Assembly: GCA_028641055.1 (NCBI GenBank) | Contig: CM054060.1 | Coordinates: forward strand, 294,321,076-294,385,075 | Source: Alopecurus myosuroides | Lineage: Eukaryota; Streptophyta; Magnoliopsida; Poales; Poaceae | Direction of reading: 5' to 3' | Length of the DNA stretch: 64,000 nucleotides | Shown: one piece after another, positions 1-10,539 of the stretch | Numbering within the stretch: the first letter of the stretch is position 1 | Layout: each line of letters begins with the position of its first letter | Notes under the pieces: model-generated | What the model was told of the DNA's origin: nothing | What the model saw: only the letters and a program-made list of their open reading frames with translations | The model's database searches: none | Translations under genes and position numbers: made by a program

Positions 1-537
1 GCAGCCACAGAAAATCAGGGCGGATGGGCTACCTCCCATGTTAATCGAGCAGCAACTCAAGAGACCATGCGCAAATCACGTCGATACAGATGACAATGGA
101 ATACCCAGATCCAACCACACGCAGAAGGACTATCGTAGATTTAATTTGCTCATGGAGGCATCTTATAGGAATCAGAGGGAGGCGCAACAAGGAGGGTTCC
201 CAGCAGTCCCAAGATTGCTAGCCATAGGGGCGCCACCACCTCCTCCAGGACCGGCAGTCGTCCAACCTCAGCCACAACCTCCAGCAAAAGGAGTACCCAG
301 AGCATAGCAAGCTGCAACAATACACCAACAATATAGAGTGGGTTACCTGGAGGAAGACAGGTACCCGGAACCTAAAGGGAAAATTTACATGGTTCGGAAA
401 GGTGATCCATCTAAACAAAGCCAAAAGCTCATAACCAAGCAGGTGAATCTAGCAGAAATTTCACCCCCTGCGACACCCGAGTTCTTGGACTGGTCTAACG
501 AAAGCATCAACATCTCCAGAGCTGATCGTCCGCTTTG
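1..537 (+). pseudogene. H gag C-terminal remnant
   Basis: The reading frame carries a Cys/His-rich segment (CANH ... NHTQKDY, codons near 68-155), comparable to the CPKH ... HSLEQC segment in the gag of G1. A proline/glutamine-rich linker follows (about 220-300), then a stop at 305-307 and a second open stretch to 537. The capsid part would lie left of the window. The internal stop shows the gene is dead. It is recognised as gag by position just before the protease and by similarity to G1. Confidence 0.6.
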
Positions 538-539
538 AG

Positions 540-1042
540 TCCCCTTCTCAGGAAAGGTAGCATTGGTACTCGAGGCACAAATTGGAGGCTATGATCTGAG
601 TCGAGTATTTATGGATGCAGGAAGTGGAATCAACATCATCTATGCAGAAACTCCGAAGGAGATGAATATACCAATAAGCAATCTAAAGCACTCAGATAGC
701 ACATTCCATGGGATCGTGCCAGGAAAAGCAGTAAAACCATTGGGTACAGTAATACTCGAGGTAATCTTTGGGGAACACAACAGCTACAAGAAAGAAAAGC
801 TTGATTTCGAAGTAGTCGACTGGCCATCACAGTACAACGCAATACTTGGAAGAACAACGTTTGTGAGGTTCATGGTAGTACCCCACTATGCGTACCTGCT
901 GATTAAAATGCCAGGACCTAAGGGAGTAATCGCAGTGCAGGGAAACTACAAAAAATTAGACAGATGTGACATCGAGTTCAACAAAATTTCACAGTCGTTT
1001 GGAACATATCAGGAACCCCATGGGAAGGACCATACTTCATAG
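540..1042 (+). pseudogene. H retropepsin-like protease remnant
   Basis: This is an aspartic protease domain of a Gypsy polyprotein. The active-site region reads FMDAGSGIN (near 607-633), where G1 and G2 have LMDGGSSIN. A conserved FHGIVPG block and a LGRTTFVRFM block follow (near 703 and 846), in the same order as in G2. The frame has no in-frame ATG; it is part of a longer polyprotein. It stops making sense near 1010, where a deletion joins it to the end of integrase. Confidence 0.7.
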
Positions 1043-1146
1043 AAGAAGTACTCGGGAATGGCGCATACGATCTTAAGGACAAGAAGATAGGACGTCTCTA
1101 CAATAACCCGTGGAATGTATCACATCTACGTCTCTTTTATGCATAG
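1010..1146 (+). pseudogene. H integrase C-terminal tail fused after protease by deletion
   Basis: Reading a different frame from the protease gives WEGPYFIEEV, a gap, then WNVSHLRLFYA and a TAG stop at 1144-1146. G2 ends its polyprotein the same way (WEGPFIISR ... WNVAQLRPYYT). So about 3 kb encoding RT, RNase H and the integrase core has been lost between protease and this tail. This is the direct evidence that H is a deletion derivative. Confidence 0.75.
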
Positions 1147-1347
1147 ACATTTATCATTCAGTATTATCTAGAATAAGGCTATCTTAGCCATTTATGTATC
1201 TCGATCGAACAAATCAATATTACCCCTGTGCATCGAGGAATTTCCGTCTGTATAGTATAATTACGAAGTTAGTCGCAGCATCATCTGAGTCCAAAGCTAC
1301 GAAGTATAACTACACTAGGGGCTTGCACAGCAAATTTTTTAAGAAAT
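1147..1347. other. H non-coding spacer after pol
   Basis: About 200 bp of 3' sequence between the polyprotein stop and the tandem array. No open frame or motif recognised. Confidence 0.5.
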
Positions 1348-2013
1348 AAATCTTGGGGTAACTCCCAGCCACAGTCGCACTCGAGACACTCGGGGGCTGC
1401 ACAACAAAACTTTTAACACATAAATCTTGGGGTAACTCCCAGCCGCAGTCGCACTCGAGACACTCGGGGGCGGCGCAACAAAACGTTTAAGACATAAATC
1501 TTGGGGTAACTCCCAGCCGCAGTCGTAGTCGAGACACTAGGGGGCTACGCAGCAAAACGTTTAAGACATAAATCTTGGGGTAACTCCGAGCCGCAGTCGC
1601 ATGCGAGACACTCGGGGGCTGCGCAACAAAACGTTTAAGACAAAAATCTTGGGGTAACTCCCAGCCACAGTCGCACTCGAGATACTCGGGCGCAGCGTAG
1701 CAAAACTTTTAAGACAGAAATCTTGGGGTAACTCCCAGTCGCAGTCGCATTCGAGATACTTGGGGGCTACGCAGCAACACGTTTAAGACAGAAATCTTGG
1801 GGTAACTCCCGTCCGCAGTCGCACTCGAGATACTCGGGGGCTGCGCAACAAAACGTTTAAGACATAAATCTTGGGGTAACTCCCAGCCGCAGTCATATTC
1901 GAGATACTCAGGGGCCGCACAGAAAAACGTTTAAAATAGAAATTTTAGGGTATCTTCCTTCGGGAATAAGCACTCGAAATACTCGGGGCTACGCAGCGAA
2001 ACATTAGCTACTT
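1348..2013 (+). repeat. Nine-copy, 74-bp tandem array in H
   Basis: Units start at 1348, 1422, 1496, 1570, 1644, 1718, 1792, 1866 and 1940, a constant step of exactly 74 bp, giving 666 bp. Each unit opens with AAATCTTGGGGTAACTCCC and carries a G-rich core ACTCGGGGGCT near its middle and AAAACGTTTAAGACA near its end. The first eight copies differ by a few substitutions and no indels; the ninth is more diverged. The array lies between the pol remnant and the tail end of the antisense gene. The G-rich core resembles the purine-rich tract just before H's 3' LTR. Confidence 0.95.
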
Positions 2014-2302
2014 GAATCTGCGCTCGCCTGCAAGCAGCCAAACCCAGACTCGAGGACTACTCTCATCCGGAGCGCTGATTGCACACCCGACAGTCCATAC
2101 AGAAAAACTTGGACTAAATTATAATCGCAGTTGCGGCTGAAATACTCAAGTGTCATGGACGAAGGAACCCGAACAGAAATTTCGGAGTAATAATCATAAG
2201 TGTAGTACAAAGAAATACAAACAAGCATACTCAATCATAAATACTGAGTCTTTTTATTCAAGTACACAATTACAGAGTAATTTACATCCACGATACAAAT
2301 AA
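2014..2302. other. H spacer between array and antisense gene
   Basis: Non-coding. A segment near 2026-2090 (CCTGCAAGCAGCCAAAC ... GAGCGCTGATTG) recurs in diverged form at about 28444-28495, so a roughly 50-bp sequence is dispersed inside H. Confidence 0.45.
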
Positions 2303-3156
2303 CTACATATACAATTGTGGAGTAAAACCACATTGCAGCTGAATATCAGTCTTCTCCTCAGCTAGACGCATCAGCGCAACTGCAGCAGGAGTCGCTACCT
2401 CATATCGCGCAGTCATGTTTACACGCTGGCGACCACGGGGTGCATGAGGACCCCTACCAATCTTCAGCATATTCATGTGCGGGTAGTGGGTCTTGGTTAC
2501 ACCCAAGAATTTTTTTGCTCCACCAACTAATTGGCGATGAACCAATGCCTTCGCATGGTCAAAGCTACTGAATTTTTGCATCAGATTGAATAACCCTTCG
2601 GGTAGCCTGTTGAGTGGAAAGAGGGCCCCATTAATATTGCAGAATGCTACATGGAAGGACCAACTTGTTGAGCTTGAGTTCTCAAAGTCAGATGCACTCG
2701 AAATTTTTCCGGATCAGTCCAGAAAGAGGATAAACTGTATGCAGAAAGCTTTGACCGTTCTTCTTTGATATATCGAGTCTCCTCAACAGTATTTTCTTGG
2801 ACACCTGCAGACAGAGTCATTATCACCAGCTCAGTAACAGCTAATTTGGGACAAAGCAAAAAAGGATAGTCGAAAGCTTACATGCTAAATCGGTTGTTAT
2901 CGCTGCTAGCTCAGCCAACAGGAAATCTTCACGATCTGCAGCAGTTTGTTCCTTTTCACTTGCAACATCAAGCTGAGTGTACAAATCTTTTACTTCCTCC
3001 TCCTTGGTTAAAAGCTTGGCCCTCGGTAATTGCACTAAATTAGAGGGGGAAGAAGTTGAAGTAATGGAAGTCGAAGGATGTGCAGAACCAGAAGTCTCAG
3101 GCGCCTACGAAACCAGGAAATATATACTCGATTACTATTTTATTTGAGTACTCGGC
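2303..3156 (-). pseudogene. H antisense gene, 3' part
   Basis: Two minus-strand frames are left of the G1 insertion. The one at 3035-2841 encodes a charged, heptad-like stretch (EEEVKDLYTQLDVASEKEQ), probably coiled coil. The one at 2581-2303 encodes a basic C-terminal piece ending at a stop at 2303-2305. They sit where the last exons of the antisense gene lie in G1 and G2, downstream of the H fragments at 27.25-30.3 kb once G1 is removed. Splice sites were not resolved. Several stops and frame breaks make this a pseudogene. Confidence 0.5.
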
Positions 3157-3161
3157 AGAAG
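3157..3161. repeat. Left target-site duplication of G1 (agaag)
   Basis: The five bases AGAAG directly precede the 5' LTR of G1 and recur at 27245-27249 directly after its 3' LTR. Confidence 0.95.
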
Positions 3162-3629
3162 TGATGGAGGGATGATAACCCGGTAGGCTAACGCCAAGGT
3201 GTAATTCGGCCTAAAGGGTGCTGCGCAAGATCCGGCTTAAGGAAAAGGAGTTTCTAGAAGGCCCAAGAGTGTAGGCCTCGTAACCCGGTTTGTGGGTTCC
3301 GATAGGGAAACTTAGGGTTTGTAAGCAGTGTCCGGGTAGGATTCTGAGTATGCCTTGGACGGTAAGCCAGGGGGTCCGGATATTATATAAGCCGGCCCCT
3401 AGGGTTAGATTAAGCAGAGAATCATACAATCACGAGATATTCGAGTATCCTTTGTAACCCGAGAGTTGAGATAATATATTCAGATCGGAGACTCGCCGAC
3501 TTGATTGCCGTCTACTAGATCGCGTACCACCATGGTTTCCCTTGAGCTAAACCCTCTCCTAAACACCAGAGTCGAATTGCCCCAAGACAAGTTACCCCCG
3601 GTAACGTCTGCCGTGATTATCCCACGACA
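3162..3629 (+). repeat. G1 5' LTR
   Basis: 468 bp, TG...CA termini. A TATA box (TATATAA, 3384-3390) gives the likely RNA start about 30 bp downstream. The gag start ATG (3532, context CCACCATGG) lies inside the LTR, so about 33 codons of the gag frame are LTR-encoded. Confidence 0.95.
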
Positions 3630-3631
3630 GT

Positions 3632-3649
3632 TGGCGCCCATCGTGGGGA
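3632..3649 (+). promoter_or_regulatory. G1 primer binding site
   Basis: TGGCGCCCATCGTGGGG begins 2 bp after the LTR. TGG matches the CCA end of a tRNA, and the following bases match a tRNA acceptor ending in GGCGCCA; I did not assign the tRNA. Confidence 0.7.
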
Positions 3650-4165
3650 GAGCTAATGAATGCGTGCAACAAGCATGCTGCTACGGATATCACAAAAGAG
3701 GATGTTGATGAAAAGAAAACAAAGGCAAACACGAGCAATAATGGAAGAGCCGGCAATGGATCTACGCCGGGTAACCATGGAGGTAACAATGGGAACAACC
3801 AGAATAAGCGCCCGTTCGAGGGGAATTCCGAGTTTGTTGCCAGCACAGAAGCCGGGTCTTCGAGGCCCAGAGCAGAAGGAAATTTCAACGCAGGAAATCA
3901 TAACGGAGGAAATTATCAAGGGCCACCAAGGCCGGGTAACAACTGGGATATCTTCAGAATGGCGTGCCCGAAACACAGCAGGAACGGAAGACCGGCCAAC
4001 CACTCATTGGAGCAGTGTGCAGATTTGCAGAGATGGAAGAACGAGGAAGTAAACAAGGCTATGCGAGGGGCAGGCCGGGGAGGAGGACCGGGTCCGGGTG
4101 GAAACCCAGGCAACGGCCCACCCCCAGCAGGCAACCCGGGAGTCGGTAATCCGGGTAACAATCAG

Positions 4166-4170
4166 GGAGG
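4166..4170. repeat. Left target-site duplication of S1 (ggagg)
   Basis: GGAGG at 4166-4170 and again at 8715-8719. Removing S1 plus one copy restores an open gag frame. Confidence 0.9.
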
Positions 4171-4639
4171 TGTAACATCCCAAGTATGAAAAACAACCCT
4201 AGAATGTTTGCTTTTTGTTTAAATTAAGTTTGCATCATGTCATCATAAGCATTGCATTTGTTTTCAATTGTTTTCCATTTGATTTTCAAACAAAAAATTC
4301 AAATCCTTGTTTCATACTTGTTCTGTTACAATTTTTCAAATGGAACTTTCAAATCAAAACATCCAATTGTTTCCAATAAACTTGAAATTCCAAACTTTAA
4401 ACTTGCTTAAGTTTCAATAAATCAATTATTGCAAATTTGCACTCAAATTCATTTGAATTTTCAAACAGCAACAAACTTTAAATTTTTGGAAAACAAAAAG
4501 TTGCACAACTGTGCTTTTGCAATAAATAACTTATAAAAAATTAACCCCAAAATTTTCTCAAACCAAAAACCCATTCTTTCTTTCTTTTCTTTTCAGCAAA
4601 AAAAAAATAGAAACATAAACAGCAAGAAAAAAAAAGAAG

Positions 4640-5300
4640 GGGAGGGCAGGCCAGCCCACCACACCCCACAAAGCCCAGGCGCACCCCCCACCTCTGTCGT
4701 CTTCCTCCTCTGTACGGAGACAGAGGAGGAGCGACCTCCCCCACCTGCAGAGCACCTGCTCCCACCTCCTCCTCCTATTTCTACCCCCTCTCCCCTCCAA
4801 ACCCTAGCCCTCACCCTTCTTCCTCCTCCAGCCGCCACCTTCTCCTTTCTCCCCTCTTCCTTTCCCTACCTCCTCTCTGTAATTTCTTCTCTGAACCTTG
4901 CCATGGCCTCCATGGCCGGTTCTTGAGCTCGCCACCACCGCCGCTACGCTCGCCGCCAACCCTCCGCGACGGCGGGAACGGAACGCCCTCGTCGCCCTCT
5001 CCCTCCTCGCATCCTCGACGGGGCCCGGGAAGCACTGAGTCGCCGCCGCCAAGCACCGATCGCCGCCGTCTGTTCCGTCACCGCCACCACCTCCTGTCGT
5101 CCGCTCCCGAGCAGCAAGCCCTCGGTGAGCGCCCCTCGCTCTCTCCTCTCCCCTCTCCCCTTCTCCTTTCCCTCCACACGCGCCCAACGCCCCGCGCGCC
5201 CCGTCGCCCTCGCCCAGCCTCGAGCGCCTCGCCGCTCGTCGTCGTCGAACCTGTTCCGATCGGTGCAGTTATCTGAACCTTTGTTCAGTTCGACAGTAGG
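4640..5300. other. GC-rich island inside S1
   Basis: Pyrimidine-rich, then CpG-rich sequence (CCGCCGCTACGCTCGCCGCC near 4938) between two very AT-rich stretches. It resembles the start of a grass gene, with a possible splice donor TCGGTGAGC near 5122. A similar island lies in S2. It could be the promoter/leader of the LTR or captured host DNA; I cannot decide. Confidence 0.55.
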
Positions 5301-5347
5301 CCGAAAACTCACCTAAAAAACGTGCGCCTCGGTATCCTTCAACAACC

Positions 5348-5432
5348 TGAGCGACTAGCCCACTGGTAGCACCCCCGTGCGCACACCCAGCAGCCCCGGG
5401 TTCGATTCCCCTTAGGCACAAAGCCACCTCTT
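5348..5432 (+). repeat. tRNA-like (SINE-like) segment in S1
   Basis: A polymerase III A-box match (TAGCCCACTGG, 5356-5366) is followed 32 bp later by a perfect B box (GGTTCGATTCC, 5399-5409) and a T-run near 5430. The stems do not pair well enough for a working tRNA. This could be the head of a tRNA-derived SINE or a chance feature of the LTR. Confidence 0.4.
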
Positions 5433-8400
5433 TTTTGGCCCTTTTCCTTTTATTTCTCGAATTCCAGAAAAACAGATCTGATCATTATTTGTAAAATCCA
5501 TAACAAATTGAATATTGCTCCATTTTCAATGATTCAAGTTTCTGTGGATTCATAATCTTGTGCTCTTTCTATTAGTAACAAAGTGTCAAGGTTAAGGTTG
5601 AGTTAGTCCGGAGAAGCATTGAACGAATTCGCTTAAAATCTGCGATTTTATCGCTCTGTCTGTATTAAGTATGACGGCTCCAAACGAGTATTTCACGGAA
5701 AGCCGACAAGGAATTCCGTTAATAACCGACGGTTTTGATTCTTTAGAACAACTCGATGAATTTAGTAGATCCTTTTAGGAGGCCCTCAATGACCATAGAT
5801 CGAACCTATCCTATTTTTACAGTAATAATTTTTGCACTAAATAATTAAATACAGAAAATGCAATAAAAATTTGAAACTTTGGAATTTCATAACTTGAGTT
5901 CTGTTCATCCAATTTGAGCAAACTTGGGCTCTAAAAATTTTTCTTAACAAACTCTACACATTGGTATTTTATTTTGTCACAATTGAATTAAATTTGAACA
6001 TGTTTCCCTCTGTTTACTAAAAGGGGCAGAATAAAAATGACTATGAAAAATTGCATAATAAATTCAATAATGATCCAAAAATTATGTTTAATAGCTCAAA
6101 ATGTTCAGTGAAACATTTGCTACATGTTTTCAACGTTTTCAATACAATTTGTTTACTGTTTTTCCTAATTAAAAGTGGTGCAATAATTCAATGCTTTAAT
6201 TAAACCTTTTAAATTGCAAAATTCATAATTTGGTCAAATTCATAACTAATTCAAATTTAATTCAAATGGCACATGTAAAATATGTTTTCCATGCAAAATT
6301 GAATAAGATTTCCAAATATAAACTTTGTTTTCTATTTTGAATAAATTAAATTGCTGAAAACAACTGTTTCTTAATTAATGCATTTAAAATTGTCAAATTA
6401 ATAACTTGTTCATTTTAATTCCTTTTTCAACAAATGAAACATGTTTTCCATCTAAAATTTTGTGTTCTTTCCAAATATAATTTTTGTGATCTATTTTGAA
6501 CAATTAAAATGGGTGAAAACAACAAATGCTTGTGTAAATCATTTAAGAAGCCAAATTTCATAACTTAATAAATAAAAATTCCAACTTGGTAAACACCTTT
6601 TCAAATTGAAGCTATTGTTGTTTTATCATTGTTTTCTTCATCCATGCATAATTCTAATCAATTTTCACATGATGGTTATTTGTAGATCATTTAATTCAAC
6701 CCTAATTCATGGGCTTTTCCATATGCAATCCAAATTGCATATGGGCCCATTTAATTATGTTACCATGTCAACTAGCTTATCTTTGATGCATCAATTAAAT
6801 TGTCATGCATCATCCCATGATTGTGCATTATGCCATGTTATTGATTGTTTGTCTCTCTGTGTTGTTTGTTTGCTTCTTCTCGAATAGACGACGACGTTGA
6901 GACAGACGAGGTTTACGACACTACTTCAGAGGAGTTAGCCTAGTACCAGGATACTGAGTTTGCAGGCAAGTATTCACTCACATGAACCATTGTGTCCTTT
7001 CCACACTGGATATCGATACTTTCCGTTGTCTATCCTGCTAGCCTTAAGATTCGTTGCTTGTGTTCCGATCCTATCACATGTTATCCTGTAACCTTGATAT
7101 AGCATCACCTCCACACCTATAACCCTGTTGCTTGTTGCCTGTGTCTTACTAGCATGCTTAGGGTTGTTTATGCTCGAGTTTGTTGTACGTTATTTCTGTT
7201 ACCATATTTATTATGTTCTGGGGGCTCGATGTTTAAACAATAACCTGTTAATGTTTGAGGTAATGCTAATTTGATGATAAGGCACCGGCAGGAGGCCGGG
7301 TATGGTTTTGAGGCCTGCTAGTGTCGAACTCAGGAAAAGTTCTTGTCCTCTGGATCCATGTTGAGCGCTCTAACCGCATGTGGGAAGCGTGTATGGGCGC
7401 CCCCCGCAACTCTGATTCGATTCACATCTCGTCCAAATCGCCACACTTAGTTCGGGATTTCCATTTGATGCACGCATATGCAGGTACGAACCCTCGGCGC
7501 CAGGGTGGAACTTTTGTAGTCGGCATTTAGGGCGGCGTGGTCTTCTAGTGCTATGAGGGTCCCCCTTTTCTTCGTGGGGGCTCGATTAGCCGCGCATGCA
7601 CAGCACGTGGTTCTTTGGGCTTGATGCGAAGAAGAGTTAAGTTGTGTTGAGTGTTTCGCTTGGTGGGTTTGATCCCCGTCTAGCGGGATATTCTTACGTG
7701 TACGGCCAAATTGGTGTACCCCTGCAGGGTTAAATCTTCTCGAGAAGCCGTGTTGTCCGCGGTTATGGATGACTTGGTGATAGGGCTGGCTAACAAGGAT
7801 TAGACAACTTACACCTAATTAATAATAATTTGACTAGTAATAGGCTTATCGACACAATAACTTGAACCTTTCATTAATCCAACTGTGTGAGTTATCCTCG
7901 GATTGCTTCTTTGGATAAGGGGCGAGATCCAGGATGGGTTTGTTTGAGGATAGTGGTAGTTGGTTCCGATACGCTATCTTATCCCCTTCTTTTAGCCGGA
8001 TGTTGTACCGTGTCTCTGTAGTTGGTTAGAGCAGCCCGCTGCCGCATTTTTATATCACCTATCTTCCGTTGAACCCAAAGCATCTATACTTGGTGTTGCC
8101 GGGTACACTTTGGTATCTTGTGCGTCTTGCTTGCCAGTACTCGTCTGTACTGACCCCTTTGGGGCTGCGTGTTCTGCAGACTACGTTTCCGAGGATCCCC
8201 ATGGTGGCTACTACGTGGAGTATGACGAGGCTGCTGACGAGTAGATAGCGGACCCGGGCAGGATCCGAGACATCGTGGATGGGCTCCGTCTTTTCGTTTC
8301 CTGCCTCTTAGGCCTATTTGGATCTTGTCTGTACTCAGACACTTTGGATGCTTCCGATGTGATGTAATGATGACTTGTTGGGACATGTGTCCTCTGGATG

Positions 8401-8714
8401 ACTGTATTTGCTATCTCTCCGCTAGTGAGAGCTATTTGCCACTTATTTCTATTTCTTTGTGTCTTAGAGATTTGTTGTGATATCACTTGTTCAAATGCCG
8501 TTGACGTACCATGTGTGTATGTTATGAAGTACGTCAATGGAAGTAGTCGGATTTCTATGGGATGGTTTACGCAGACGATGAATAGTAGATGATGGTTGTC
8601 ACACGTTTACGTGTTGGCCTAATCATATTGAGATGCGGGTGCCGGTATGCCCCGTAAGCCATTTATCTACTGTTTAGCGGGCTGTGAGTATCCTCTAGAA
8701 GTCCGGGTGCGACG

Positions 8715-8719
8715 GGAGG
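8715..8719. repeat. Right target-site duplication of S1 (ggagg)
   Basis: Second copy of the GGAGG that precedes S1. Confidence 0.9.
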
Positions 8720-9158
8720 AGCTGGAGGTTTCCAAGCCAACCCCAAGCAATTGTGCCAGTACCACGTTCACACCACAGGAACTTCTAACAAGGATAGAAA
8801 GATACTAAAAAAGGCAGTAAACTCGGTTTCCTCGGCTGTCCCGAGATACCTGAGGTGGTCGGAGCAAGATGTAACATGGAGCAGAAGAGATCACCCGGAA
8901 AGGATAGAACATCCGGGAGTTCTAGCATTGGTGGTTGCGCCACAGGTTAATGGTTATGAGCTGAAAAAGGTCTTAATGGACGGCGGAAGCAGCATCAACA
9001 TCCTATATTGGGAAACTTTCTTACGTATGGGTCTCAAGGAGTCTCAGCTACAGAAAAGTTCAACAGTTTTTCACGGGATTGTGCCGGGTCACTCGGCGTG
9101 CCCTGAAGGAAATATCACCTTGGAGGTTGCTTTTGGAGAATCGAAGGACAATTTCTAG
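8720..9158 (+). pseudogene. G1 protease, N-terminal part, ended by a nonsense codon
   Basis: This continues the gag frame after S1. The retropepsin active site is LMDGGSSIN (near 8975-9001), followed by FHGIVPGHSA. A TAG at 9156-9158 stops it where G2 reads a sense codon (NYRVEW in G2). The rest of the domain continues in the same frame. The stop is the only nonsense codon I found in G1 pol. Confidence 0.85.
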
Positions 9159-10539
9159 GTGGAATCGCTCACGTTTGAGGTGGTGAAGTTGCGCAGCCCT
9201 TATCACGCGCTATTTGGAAGGCCGGCTTACGCTAAGTTCATGTCCAGGCCGTGTTACGTGTACCTACAGCTAAAAATCCCGGGTCCTAAGCAGACCATCA
9301 CCATACATGGGAGCCGGGATATAGCGGCTGAGTGTGACGAAGGAGACGCGGCAATGGCAGAACAAGCTTGTAGAAAAGAGGAGCTCAAATACTACCGGTC
9401 TCAAGTAGACCCGGATGACAGGACAGCGCTGAAGAGGCCAAACACTAAGGATGAGAGAGCAAAATTCAAAGCAGCACAAGATACCAAGATGGTGGCCTTT
9501 GTCGAAGGTGATCCCTCCAAGCAATTTGCCATAGGATCTAACCTGGATGATGAGCAGGAAAAAGCACTTGTGGAGTTTATTCGTTCAAAGCAGGATGTGT
9601 TTGCTTGGACGCCTAGCGATATGCCGGGTATCCCTACAGAGCTGGCAGAGCACAGTTTGCACGTTGATCCCAAGTCCAGGCCCGTGAAGCAGGGACTGAG
9701 AAAGATGAATGAGGAAAGAAGAAGAGCTATAGGAGAAGAAATTGCTCGGCTGTTGACAGCCGGCTTTATCATGGAAGTATTTCACCCGGACTGGTTGGCA
9801 AATCCGGTTCTCGTGATGAAAAAGACTAACGAGTGGAGGATGTGCATCGATTATACGAGTCTCAACAAGCACTGCCCCAAGGATCCGTTTGCACTTCCAA
9901 GGATAGATCAGATCATAGACGCAGTGGCTGGAAGTGACCTATTATGCTTCCTGGATGCATATTCCGGGTATCATCAGATCAAGCTCAAGAAGGAAGATTG
10001 GGAGAAAACATCGTTCATAACCCCTTTTGGGGCCTTTTGTTACAAAACCATGACTTTTGGATTGAAGAACGCCGGCGCAACCTATCAGCGGTGCATTCAG
10101 AAGTGCTTCGAGGATCAAATTCGACGCAATGTTCATGCTTATGTGGATGATGTGGTGATTAAGACCAGGAAAGCGGAAACGTTTATCGATGATCTAAAGG
10201 AAACATTCAAGAACCTGAGAAGATACCAGATGAAACTTAACCCGACAAAGTGCGTATTTGGAGTTCCAGCAGGGAAGTTACTCGGTTTCATTGTTTCAGA
10301 GAGAGGGATCGAAGCAAACCCGGATAAAATCAAAGCTATCCAGAGTTTGAAAAAGCCGGAAAACCTGAAGCATGTCCAGAAGCTTACAGGGTGCGTAGCA
10401 GCGCTGAGCCGGTTTATATCAAGACTCGGAGAGAAGGCAATACCCTTGTACCGGCTCTTGAGGAAATCTGATAAATTCGTTTGGGACCAAGAGGCGGATG
10501 AGGCGTTCGAGGCACTAAAGAAGCAGCTATCTGAGGCAC
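9159..10539 (+). pseudogene. G1 pol, 5' part: end of protease, reverse transcriptase, start of RNase H
   Basis: Continues directly after the stop at 9156. It has the end of the protease (HALFGRPAYAKF), a linker, and the RT domain with LDAYSGYHQI, the FGLKNAGATYQR block and the catalytic YVDD box near 10138-10150. The RT connection region follows (DKFVWDQEADEAFEALK). The frame is cut at 10539 by C1 within the codons for LSEAP and resumes at 18951 with no loss. Protein similarity to G2 is very high. Confidence 0.9.
10535..10539. repeat. Left target-site duplication of C1 (ggcac)
   Basis: GGCAC at 10535-10539 and 18947-18951. G2 reads uninterrupted here (GAAGCACCAGTACTA), confirming the empty site. 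Confidence 0.95.

Larger units (their letters stand above)
3532..4170 (+). pseudogene. G1 gag, truncated and frameshifted
   Basis: The frame starts at the ATG in the 5' LTR and runs through the primer site (PRQLAPIVG), then hits a stop at 3706-3708. A second frame (from about 3656) carries a glycine/asparagine-rich, basic region and a Cys/His cluster CPKHSRNGRPANHSLEQC (near 3966-4019), likely the nucleic-acid-binding tail of gag. It then has a glycine/proline run and is cut at 4170 by S1. The capsid domain expected between the primer site and this tail is absent, as it is in G2. After S1 the same frame continues at 8720 (AGGFQANPKQ). Confidence 0.75.
4171..8714 (+). mobile_element. S1: 4.5-kb solo LTR, LARD/Sukkula-like
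   Basis: A 4544-bp insertion with a 5-bp duplication on both sides, starting TGTAACATCCC and ending GGGTGCGACG (a decayed inverted match to the start). It has no internal domain and no transposase or RT frame, so I read it as a solo LTR left by recombination between two LTRs. Its length is near that reported for LTRs of barley LARD/Sukkula elements (inference, no search). It has an AT-rich left part, a GC-rich island (about 4640-5300), another AT-rich stretch (5450-6870) and a mixed right part. Short frames here (for example 4923-5276) are low-complexity products of the GC island, not genes. Confidence 0.75.

Noticed and set aside
1348..2013. CRISPR-like array
   Set aside because: Units abut with no unique spacers, and this is plant nuclear DNA; it is a simple tandem repeat.
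3653..4161. Minus-strand frames over the G1 gag
   Set aside because: Shadows of the glycine/proline-rich gag tail; no domain.
4541..5316. Overlapping proline/arginine-rich frames in the S1 GC island
   Set aside because: Low-complexity products of GC-rich DNA on both strands with no domain; not supported as genes.
5348..5432. Functional tRNA gene
   Set aside because: A and B boxes are present but acceptor and T stems do not pair properly; kept only as tRNA-like.
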